DNA of 23,185 bases from an uncultured Azohydromonas sp. (GTDB taxonomy: Bacteria > Pseudomonadota > Gammaproteobacteria > Burkholderiales > Burkholderiaceae_C): contig NZ_CALAOH010000046.1 of NCBI RefSeq assembly GCF_937926365.1, positions 1 through 23,185 of the forward strand, in the 5' to 3' direction. A program made the position numbers and the translations under genes. The stretch's first letter is position 1, and each line of letters starts with the position of its first letter. The notes under the pieces were generated by a model. That model saw only the letters and a program-made list of their open reading frames with translations. It was not told where the DNA came from and did no database searches. Positions 1 through 6,424 of this stretch are shown piece after piece.

Positions 1-1036
1 GGTCGAAGAAGAACTTGGCGTCGGCCAGGCGCGGGCGCACCACGCGCTCGTTGCCACCGACCACGGCGCTGGCATCGTCGGGGCGGATGTTGCTCACCAC
101 CAGGAAGCGGTTGGTGAGCTTGCCGGCCGCGTCCAGCAGCGGGAAGTACTTCTGGTTGGCCTTCATCGTGAGGATGAGGCACTCCTGCGGGACTTCCAGA
201 AACTCCTTCTCGAACTGGCAGGTCAGCACGTTGGGGCGCTCCACCAGCGCCGTGACCTCGTCGAGCAGCGCGGCGTCCTCGATGGGCTGGAGGCCCTCGC
301 GGGCGGCGGCCTCCTGGAGCTGGCGCGCGATCTCGGCGCGGCGGGCCTCGAAGCCGGCGATCACGGCGCCGTCCTGCTGCAGCTGCTGCGCGTAGCTGTC
401 GGCGTCCAGAATCACCACCGGGTCCACCGCGGCCTCGAAGCGGTGGCCGTGCGTGGCGCGACCGGCCTGCAGGCCCAGCGCCTGCACCGGCACCACGTCG
501 GCGCCGTGCAACGCCACCAGCGCGTGCGCCGGGCGCACGAAGTTCACGCTGCTCCAGCCGTCGGCGAGCTGGTAGCTCATGACCTTGGGGATGGGAAGGT
601 TGGCCAGCGCGTAATCCAGCGCTTTTTGCAAGCCCTGCGCCAACGTTGCCCCAGGAACGACGCTGTCGAGGAACAACGCTTCAGCCTTGCCATCAACCTT
701 ACGAACCAAGCTGGGCACTACCGATGCGTCGGCGCCAAGCGACGCCAATTTCTTAAGTAGTGCTGGAGTAGGTTTGCCCTCTGCATCGAGCGCCACGCTG
801 ACTGGCATGAGCTTTTGCTGAACTGAACGCGTCGGCGCACAAGCGCGCACGTCAGTGATATGGACAGCTAATCGCCTTGGGGATGCAAAAGCTGTTTGCT
901 TGCAGGTGATCTCGGTGAGGTCCTGCGCATTCAGTTCAGTCAGTACGGCGCTTGCAAAGACCTCTCCGAGTTTTCGGAGCGCTTTCGGCGGCAATTCCTC
1001 GACGAAGAGTTCGACGAGCAGATTCTTCGTAGTCAT
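1..1036 (-). CDS. glyS: Glycyl-tRNA synthetase beta subunit, N-terminal part (3' end outside window)
   Basis: The beta subunit of the bacterial alpha2beta2 glycyl-tRNA synthetase, which binds tRNA-Gly and works with GlyQ to charge it with glycine in the cytoplasm. Reading from the ATG at 1036 gives an N-terminus with LLVELFVEELPPKAL, the family signature, followed by FASPRRLAVHITDV and NFVRPAHALVALHG, also typical of GlyS. About 345 codons are present of a protein usually near 700 residues; the gene runs off the left edge. The start is one base beyond the glyQ stop (1038-1040), so the two are surely cotranscribed and probably translationally coupled. The first ~145 codons are distinctly less GC-rich than the rest and use codons such as AGG, CGA and TTA that are rare in neighbouring genes, yet the frame is intact and the protein looks normal. 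Confidence 0.95.
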   Translation of the reverse strand, partial: MTTKNLLVELFVEELPPKALRKLGEVFASAVLTELNAQDLTEITCKQTAFASPRRLAVHITDVRACAPTRSVQQKLMPVSVALDAEGKPTPALLKKLASLGADASVVPSLVRKVDGKAEALFLDSVVPGATLAQGLQKALDYALANLPIPKVMSYQLADGWSSVNFVRPAHALVALHGADVVPVQALGLQAGRATHGHRFEAAVDPVVILDADSYAQQLQQDGAVIAGFEARRAEIARQLQEAAAREGLQPIEDAALLDEVTALVERPNVLTCQFEKEFLEVPQECLILTMKANQKYFPLLDAAGKLTNRFLVVSNIRPDDASAVVGGNERVVRPRLADAKFFFD

Positions 1037-1037
1037 A

Positions 1038-1985
1038 TCAAGCGGCCTTTTTCGAGTCCTTTTTGGCCGCTTCAGCAGCCAGCTTGGCAGTCACTTCGTC
1101 GGCCCAAGCTTTGGGTGCCATAGGAAAACCCAGGCGCGCGCGGCTGTCCACGTAGCTCGCCGCCACCGAGCGCGCGAGGTTGCGGATGCGGCCGATGTAG
1201 GCCGCGCGCTCGGTCACGCTGATGGCGCCGCGGGCGTCCAGCAGGTTGAAGGTGTGCGCCGCCTTCAGGACTTGTTCATACGCCGGCAGCGCCAGCTGCT
1301 GCGCGATCAGGTGCTGGGCCTGCTTCTCGTGCGCGCCGAAGGCGGTGAGCAGGAACTCCACGTCGGAGTGCTCGAAGTTGTAGGTGCTCTGCTCGACCTC
1401 GTTCTGGTGGAACACGTCGCCGTACTTCAAGCCGGGCGTGAACTCCAGGTCGTAGACGTTTTCCACGCCCTGCAGGTACATCGCCAGCCGCTCCAGGCCG
1501 TAGGTGATCTCGCCGGTGATGGGCTTGCAGTCGATGCCGCCGACTTGTTGGAAGTAGGTGAACTGCGTCACCTCCATGCCGTTGAGCCACACCTCCCAGC
1601 CCAGGCCCCAGGCGCCCAGCGTGGGGTTCTCCCAGTCGTCCTCGACGAAGCGGATGTCGTTCTTCTTGAGGTCGAAGCCCAGGGCCTGCAGCGAGCCTAG
1701 GTAAAGCTCCAGGATGTTGGCCGGCGCGGGCTTCAGGACGACCTGGTACTGGTAGTAGTGCTGCAGCCGGTTGGGGTTGTCGCCGTAGCGGCCGTCCTTG
1801 GGGCGGCGGCTGGGCTGCACGTAGGCCGCCTTCCAGGGCTCGGGGCCCAGCGCGCGCAGGAAGGTGGCGGTGTGGCTGGTGCCCGCGCCGACCTCCATGT
1901 CGTAGGGCTGCAGCAGTGCGCAGCCCTGCGCACCCCAGTATTCCTGCAGGCGAAGAATGATTTGCTGGAAGCTCAGCGTGGCCAT
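1038..1985 (-). CDS. glyQ: Glycyl-tRNA synthetase alpha subunit
   Basis: The catalytic alpha subunit of the bacterial heterotetrameric glycyl-tRNA synthetase; it forms glycyl-adenylate and transfers glycine to tRNA-Gly together with GlyS. The protein is 315 residues, against about 300 for the E. coli protein. It begins MATLSFQQIILRLQEYW and carries the highly conserved class II synthetase blocks GCALLQPYDMEVGAGT, RPKDGRYGDNPNRLQHYYQY and GWEVWLNGMEVTQFTYFQQ. The ATG at 1985 was chosen because homology begins exactly there; the frame stays open upstream but that stretch has no family similarity. No clear Shine-Dalgarno sequence precedes it. The lysine- and alanine-rich C-terminus (AAEAAKKDSKKAA) is a common tail. 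The last ~90 bases lie in the lower-GC patch that continues into glyS. Confidence 0.97.
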   Translation of the reverse strand: MATLSFQQIILRLQEYWGAQGCALLQPYDMEVGAGTSHTATFLRALGPEPWKAAYVQPSRRPKDGRYGDNPNRLQHYYQYQVVLKPAPANILELYLGSLQALGFDLKKNDIRFVEDDWENPTLGAWGLGWEVWLNGMEVTQFTYFQQVGGIDCKPITGEITYGLERLAMYLQGVENVYDLEFTPGLKYGDVFHQNEVEQSTYNFEHSDVEFLLTAFGAHEKQAQHLIAQQLALPAYEQVLKAAHTFNLLDARGAISVTERAAYIGRIRNLARSVAASYVDSRARLGFPMAPKAWADEVTAKLAAEAAKKDSKKAA

Positions 1986-2013
1986 GGGTGGAGGATCTGG
2001 ACGTAAACCTTTG

Positions 2014-2019
2014 ATTCTA
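2014..2019 (-). promoter_or_regulatory. Candidate -10 element for glyQS
   Basis: On the minus strand the sequence reads CCCTAGAATC; TAGAAT is a good match to the sigma-70 -10 consensus and lies 29 bases upstream of the glyQ ATG, in the only gap between lnt and glyQ. I see no convincing -35 hexamer at the right distance, so this is a suggestion only. No T-box or other leader structure is recognisable. Confidence 0.35.
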
Positions 2020-2066
2020 GGGTGGCGCCCAAGGCGACCCCGCGCAGCCGGCAACGTGCCTCGGGC

Positions 2067-2086
2067 TCCGGGCCGCAGCGCCCGGA
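2067..2086 (-). terminator. Hairpin just after lnt, possible terminator
   Basis: A 7-bp perfect stem (TCCGGGC / GCCCGGA) with a six-base loop begins seven bases beyond the lnt stop codon. There is no T-run after it, so it is not a classical intrinsic terminator; it could mark the 3' end of the corC-lnt transcript or simply reflect high GC. Confidence 0.3.
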
Positions 2087-2092
2087 CGCCGC

Positions 2093-3625
2093 TCAGTCGC
2101 TGCGCCGCACCCGTGCCAGGACCAGCACGATGGTCAGCAGCGCCGCCGCCAGCGGCGGCCACAGTCCGCCGCGCGCGGCCCACCAGGCAAAGGGCGTGAC
2201 GCCCTCGCGCGCCTGCACCACACCTTCCAGCGTGCCCTGGGTGAAGGGCGGCAACTGCGCCGTGACGCGGCCCAGCTCGTCGATGACGGCGGTGACGCCG
2301 GTGTTGGTGGAGCGCAGCATCGGGATCTGGAACTCCAGCGCCCGCATGCGGCTGATGTTGAGGTGCTGCGGCAGCGCCACCGTGGGGCCGAACCAGCCGA
2401 TGTTGCTCAGGTTCACGAACACCGTGGGCGCGTGCGTCGGGTGCTTGAAACGCCGCGCCAGCTCCTCGCCGAAAAGGTCTTCGTAGCAGATGTTGGGCGC
2501 CAGACGCTGGCCCTGCGCGACGAAGGACGGCGCGTTCAGCGGCCCGCGGGCGAAGTCGCCCAGCGGGATGGCCATCAGATTGGTGAACCAGCGAAACAGC
2601 GGTGGGATGAACTCGCCGAACGGCACCAGGTGCACCTTGTCGTAGCGGTAGGGCTCGCGGTCGGCGGTGTGCGAGGACAGGCCCAGCACGGAGTTGGTGT
2701 AGCCCTCCTCGAAGCTACCCAGCGGCACGCCGATGAGCGCGGCTTGCGGCGAGTGCTCGAAGCGGTCGCGCAACGCGCCCCAGTAGCTAGGGGCAACGTC
2801 CTGCAGCTGCGAGGGCAGCAGCGGGATGGCGGTCTCGGGCGCCACAACCAGGTCGCCGCGCGCCTGGTCCAGTGCCTGGCGCAGCCAGGCCAGCGCGCCG
2901 GGCAAATGCTCGGCGGCAAATTTTTCATCCTGCGCCACGTTGGTCTGCACCAGGCTCACCCGCAGCGTGCCGTGGCCCAGCGTGAAGGCCGCCGGCCCCA
3001 GCGCCGAAGCCAGCCCCAGCACCACCGCCACTCCGGCCAGAGCCAGCGCCAGCCCGCGCGGCCCGGCGCGCGCGGCCATCACAGGTAGCGCCGACAGCAG
3101 CGCCAGCGCCGCGCCGATGCCGTACACGCCCACCCAGGGCGCCAGCACCGCCAGCGGCGCGTCCACCTGCGCGTAGCCGCTGGCCAGCCACGGGAAGCCC
3201 GTGAACAGCGCCCCGCGCGCGAGCTCCGCCAGCAGCCACAGCGCCGCCCACAGCAGCGCATCGGGCAGCGCGCGGCCGCGCCGCAGCCGCGCGTACAGGC
3301 CCATGGCCAGCGCCAGGTAGGCACCCATGGCCAGCGCCAGCGCCACCACCGCCGCCGCAGCCAGCGGCGCGGGCAGGCCACCGTAGCGGTGCATGCTCAC
3401 GAACAGCCACCAGGTACCCGCGCCCACCCAGGCGCTGCCGTAAAGCCAGCCCAGCAGCGCTGCGCGGCGCGGGCGCGCCGGCTGCACGCGCCACGCCAGC
3501 AGCGCCACGCACAGCAGTTGCAGCGGCCACACCGCGGTGTGCACGAAGACGAGCGACTGCAGCGCGCCCAGCGCCGCCACCAGCGGCAGCTCCAGCCGCG
3601 CGATCCAGGGTGCTGCGGACTTCAA
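2093..3625 (-). CDS. lnt: Apolipoprotein N-acyltransferase
   Basis: Inner-membrane enzyme that adds the third acyl chain, from phospholipid, to the N-terminal cysteine of apolipoproteins, the last step of lipoprotein maturation before Lol sorting. The protein is 510 residues (E. coli Lnt 512). Hydrophobic membrane segments fill roughly residues 10-210, followed by the periplasmic nitrilase-like domain and a final membrane segment near the C-terminus. The catalytic triad is visible: Glu264 in APETAIPLLP, Lys330 in DKVHLVPFGE and Cys380 in NICYEDLFGE, close to E. coli E267, K335 and C387. The start is assigned to a TTG (3625-3623) overlapping the corC stop as TTGA, because no ATG or GTG lies near the point where homology starts. 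Gene order corC-lnt is widespread in proteobacteria. Confidence 0.95.
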   Translation of the reverse strand: MKSAAPWIARLELPLVAALGALQSLVFVHTAVWPLQLLCVALLAWRVQPARPRRAALLGWLYGSAWVGAGTWWLFVSMHRYGGLPAPLAAAAVVALALAMGAYLALAMGLYARLRRGRALPDALLWAALWLLAELARGALFTGFPWLASGYAQVDAPLAVLAPWVGVYGIGAALALLSALPVMAARAGPRGLALALAGVAVVLGLASALGPAAFTLGHGTLRVSLVQTNVAQDEKFAAEHLPGALAWLRQALDQARGDLVVAPETAIPLLPSQLQDVAPSYWGALRDRFEHSPQAALIGVPLGSFEEGYTNSVLGLSSHTADREPYRYDKVHLVPFGEFIPPLFRWFTNLMAIPLGDFARGPLNAPSFVAQGQRLAPNICYEDLFGEELARRFKHPTHAPTVFVNLSNIGWFGPTVALPQHLNISRMRALEFQIPMLRSTNTGVTAVIDELGRVTAQLPPFTQGTLEGVVQAREGVTPFAWWAARGGLWPPLAAALLTIVLVLARVRRSD

Positions 3626-4506
3626 GATGGGGGCGCGTCGGCAGGAATGCGGGTGACCTTGAACCAGCGCACCGCGCCGCCGCGCGTGAGCATGACCGTG
3701 AAGCGCAGCGGGCCGACATCCACCGCCTCGCCGCGGCGCGGCACGTGGCCGATCTCGTGTGCCACCAGCCCGCCGATGGTGTCGAAGTCCTCGCTGGGCA
3801 GCGTGGTGGCGAAGGCGTCGTTGACGTCCTCGATCTCGGCGTCGCCGGCGACGCGGTAGCTGCCGTCGGCCAGCGTGTAGACGGCGCTCTCGGCGTCCTT
3901 GTCGTCGAACTCGTCCTCGATCTCGCCCACGATCTGCTCCAGCACGTCCTCGATGGTGAGGAGCCCGGCGGTGTTGCCGAACTCGTCGATGACGATGGCC
4001 AGGTGGTTGCGGTTGCTGCGGAAGTCGCGCAGCAGCTCGTTGAGCCGCTTGCTCTCGGGCACGAACACCGCCGGGCGCAGCAGCGTGCGCAGGCTCAGCT
4101 CGGGCGCTCGCTGCAACTTGAGCAGGTCCTTGGCCATGAGGATGCCGATGATGTTGTCGCGCCGCCCGTCGTAGACCGGAAAGCGAGAGTGGCCGGCGGA
4201 GATGACCTGTTCCAGGAGGTCGTCGTAGGGCGCCTCGATATCGAGCAGGTCCATGCGCGGCGCGGCCACCATCACGTCGCCGGCGCTCATGTCGGCCATG
4301 CGCAGCACGCCTTCCAGCATCAAGCGCGATTCGGGCTCGATGAGCTCGCGCTGCTCGGCTTCGGCCAGCGTCTCCATCAGCTCGGCCTTGGAATCCGGCC
4401 CGGGCGAGATGAACTCCACCAATCGTTCGAAGAGACTGCGTTTCTCGACCGGCAGCCGCGACGGGCGGCCGGACGGGGACTTGACTGATTGAGGCGGTTC
4501 TGACAC
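3622..4506 (-). CDS. corC: CorC/HlyC-type CBS-domain protein (magnesium/cobalt efflux family)
   Basis: A soluble or membrane-peripheral protein of 294 residues with two CBS domains followed by the C-terminal CorC_HlyC (transporter-associated) domain. It starts at a GTG at 4506. Visible features: the RMADMSAGDVMVAAPRMDLL block that precedes the CBS pair (residues ~68-190), IVIDEFGNTAGLLTIEDVLE, a hallmark of CorC proteins, and an acidic C-terminal domain ending DVGPLRFTVML. CorC-family proteins (YbeX in E. coli) are linked to magnesium/cobalt resistance and, more recently, to ribosome metabolism; they lie upstream of lnt in many genomes. Here corC overlaps lnt by four bases, implying one transcript and translational coupling. 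The precise role is not shown by the sequence. Confidence 0.93.
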   Translation of the reverse strand: MSEPPQSVKSPSGRPSRLPVEKRSLFERLVEFISPGPDSKAELMETLAEAEQRELIEPESRLMLEGVLRMADMSAGDVMVAAPRMDLLDIEAPYDDLLEQVISAGHSRFPVYDGRRDNIIGILMAKDLLKLQRAPELSLRTLLRPAVFVPESKRLNELLRDFRSNRNHLAIVIDEFGNTAGLLTIEDVLEQIVGEIEDEFDDKDAESAVYTLADGSYRVAGDAEIEDVNDAFATTLPSEDFDTIGGLVAHEIGHVPRRGEAVDVGPLRFTVMLTRGGAVRWFKVTRIPADAPPS

Positions 4507-4629
4507 GGCAGGTGTCGGCAGTGGGAAGGGGACAAGAATACCCGATCGGCTTGACAGGGCACGGAGCTTGCATGACAGTCCGTCGCCCTCATCCGACCCC
4601 CCTGGCGCTCAAGGGCCAGGCAGCAGCCC
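4507..4629. other. Divergent intergenic region corC / cobW
   Basis: This 123-base gap must hold promoters for the leftward corC-lnt transcript and the rightward cobW gene. A TTGACA hexamer occurs on the plus strand at 4551-4556, but I see no matching -10 at 16-18 bases. There is no AT-rich palindrome resembling a Zur box, which is notable because relatives of this GTPase are often zinc-regulated. Confidence 0.4.
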
Positions 4630-5667
4630 ATGTCCAACGGACTGATTCCCGCGACCATCCTTACCGGCTTTCTAGGCAGCGGCAAGACGACGCTGCTCAA
4701 GCGCGTCCTGAGCGAATCCCACGGCCAGAAGATCGCCGTGATCGAGAACGAGTTCGGCGAAGAGAACATCGACAACGAGATCCTGGTGGCCGACACCGAG
4801 GAACAGATCGTCCAGCTCTCCAACGGCTGCGTTTGCTGCACGATCCGCGAAGACCTGCGTTCCACGCTGTCCGTGCTGGCGGCCAAGCGCCGCCGCGGCG
4901 AACTCAATTTCGAGCGCGTGGTCATCGAGACCACCGGCCTGGCCGACCCGGGCCCCGTCGCCCAGACCTTCTTCATGGACGACGAGATCGCCGAGAGCTT
5001 CCTGCTCGACTCGATCCTGACGCTGGTGGACGCCAAGCATGCCCACCAGCAGCTCGACACCCGCCAGGAGGCGCGCCGCCAAGTGGGTTTCGCCGACCAG
5101 ATCTTCATCAGTAAATCTGACCTGGTTTCGCCCGAGGAAGTGGACGATCTGTCACACCGCCTCAAGCACATGAACCCGCGCGCGCCGCAGCGCCGGGTGC
5201 ACTTCGGCGAGGTGCCCATCAGCGAGGTGTTCGACCTGCGGGGCTTCAACCTCAACACCAAGCTCGAGATCGACCCCGACTTCCTCAACGAGTCGGCGCA
5301 CGACCACCACCATCATCACGACCACGAGCACGGCGAGCACTGCGACCACCCGCACCACCACCATCACGACGACGACGTCAAGTCCTTCGTGTTCCGCGCC
5401 GATAAAGCTTTCAACCCGGCCAAGCTGGAGGACTTCCTCGGTGCGATCGTGCAGGTCTACGGACCCAAGATGCTGCGCTACAAGGGAGTGCTCTATATGA
5501 AGGGCAGTGATCGCAAGGTCGTGTTCCAGGGCGTGCACCAGATGATGGGCAGCGACCTGGGCCCGAAATGGGCGCCAGGCGAGAAGAAGCAAAGCAAGAT
5601 GGTGTTCATCGGCGTGGACCTGCCGCGGGACATCCTGCTGCAGGGTTTGGAGCAATGCCTGGTGTAA
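4630..5667 (+). CDS. CobW/COG0523-family metal-binding GTPase
   Basis: A 345-residue G3E GTPase of the CobW/ZNG family, which delivers metals (zinc, cobalt or others) to client proteins using GTP. Walker A is GFLGSGKTT (residues 13-21), the family metal motif is CVCC (67-70), and the Walker B-like ETTGLADP is at 100-107. The guanine-specificity motif is SKSD (161-164) instead of NKxD, a known variation. Residues 224-246 form a loop with 15 histidines and one cysteine in 23 positions, a likely metal store or sensor. The C-terminal CobW_C domain spans about 249-342. It lies just upstream of a cysteine-poor dksA, as with PA5535/PA5536 in Pseudomonas, where both are zinc-starvation genes; no Zur box is visible here. 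A cobalamin role is not supported because no cob genes are near. The client metal is unknown. Confidence 0.92.
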   Translation: MSNGLIPATILTGFLGSGKTTLLKRVLSESHGQKIAVIENEFGEENIDNEILVADTEEQIVQLSNGCVCCTIREDLRSTLSVLAAKRRRGELNFERVVIETTGLADPGPVAQTFFMDDEIAESFLLDSILTLVDAKHAHQQLDTRQEARRQVGFADQIFISKSDLVSPEEVDDLSHRLKHMNPRAPQRRVHFGEVPISEVFDLRGFNLNTKLEIDPDFLNESAHDHHHHHDHEHGEHCDHPHHHHHDDDVKSFVFRADKAFNPAKLEDFLGAIVQVYGPKMLRYKGVLYMKGSDRKVVFQGVHQMMGSDLGPKWAPGEKKQSKMVFIGVDLPRDILLQGLEQCLV

Positions 5668-5690
5668 GCGGTTGCAAGCAGCGCGCTGGC

Positions 5691-5696
5691 TACAAT
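5691..5696 (+). promoter_or_regulatory. Candidate -10 element for dksA
   Basis: TACAAT, preceded by GGC, lies 59 bases upstream of the dksA GTG in the 87-base gap after cobW. The context GGCTACAATG resembles many Burkholderiales promoters. No good -35 is at 17 bases (a TTGCAA sits 13 bases upstream), so the call is tentative. It would let dksA be transcribed independently of cobW. Confidence 0.4.
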
Positions 5697-5754
5697 GCCG
5701 CGCGCTGCGCGCACCCCCCCCCGTGCGGCGCCCCGTCGATTCGAGGAGAGCGAT

Positions 5755-6396
5755 GTGAGCAAGACCCCGGTCCAGAGCGCGGCAGCCGCCGGCCCCTCTT
5801 CCCCAATCGAGACCGCCGCCACGGCCGTGGCGCCCCCGTCCGCCGCCGCCAGCCGCTTCGCTGAGCGTTTCGCGCCTTCTCCTCAACCCGCCGCCAGAAC
5901 CTATCCCGATCCCGCCATGGAAACTCTCAAGCCCCCCGTCAAGGCGGACCCGAAGCTCGCCAACGCCTGGAAGACCAAGTCCGGCAGCGAGCTGACCGAA
6001 GAAGAACTGCTCGCCATGCCCGACAGCGAGTACATGAACGACAAGCAGCTGGACTTCTTCCGTGCGCGGCTGAGCGCGCTGAAGGAGGACCTGCTGTCCA
6101 ACGCCGGCGAGACCACCGAGCACCTGCGCGAGGACACCTCCATCGTTCCCGATCCGGCCGACCGCGCCACGATCGAGGAGGAGCATGCGCTGGAGCTGCG
6201 CACGCGCGACCGCGAGCGCAAGCTGCTTAAGAAGATCTCGCAGTCGCTGGCGCGCATCGACGCGGGCGACTACGGCTACTGCGACGAGACCGGCGAGCCC
6301 ATCGGCCTGGGCAGGCTGCTGGCGCGCCCGACGGCCACGCTGTCGCTGGAAGCGCAGCAGCGCCGCGAGCTCAAGCAGAAGATGTTCGGCGACTGA
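5755..6396 (+). CDS. dksA: DksA-type RNA polymerase secondary-channel regulator, degenerate zinc finger
   Basis: DksA binds the RNA polymerase secondary channel and, with ppGpp, represses rRNA and activates amino-acid promoters. Product 213 residues from GTG 5755, chosen because GAGGAG (5743-5748) sits six bases upstream; an in-frame ATG at 5917 (159 residues) is the alternative. The coiled-coil tip DPADRA is kept, with Asp133 and Asp136 matching the two catalytic-tip aspartates of E. coli DksA, as is LRTRDRERKLLKKI. The zinc finger reads C176-x2-T179-x17-S197-x2-A200, so three of the four zinc cysteines are replaced. This is the pattern described for Pseudomonas DksA2, which functions without zinc. 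The first ~60 residues are an Ala/Pro/Ser-rich low-complexity extension absent from E. coli DksA (151 residues). Neighbour of the CobW GTPase; 28 bases before the STAS gene. Confidence 0.93.
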   Translation: MSKTPVQSAAAAGPSSPIETAATAVAPPSAAASRFAERFAPSPQPAARTYPDPAMETLKPPVKADPKLANAWKTKSGSELTEEELLAMPDSEYMNDKQLDFFRARLSALKEDLLSNAGETTEHLREDTSIVPDPADRATIEEEHALELRTRDRERKLLKKISQSLARIDAGDYGYCDETGEPIGLGRLLARPTATLSLEAQQRRELKQKMFGD

Positions 6397-6424
6397 CGCC
6401 ACCCGCTGCCACCGCCTCGTCCCC

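Noticed and set aside
4551..4556. TTGACA as a -35 box for cobW
   Set aside because: No -10-like hexamer is found 16-18 bases downstream, so the match alone was not enough to call a promoter.
5299..5370. CAC/CAT repeat tract as a microsatellite or repeat element
   Set aside because: It is coding sequence for the His-rich loop of the GTPase, with mixed codons and interruptions, not a DNA repeat.
4630..5667. Cobalamin biosynthesis gene cobW proper
   Set aside because: No other cobalamin genes are nearby, and the adjacent DksA points to the zinc-associated branch of the family.
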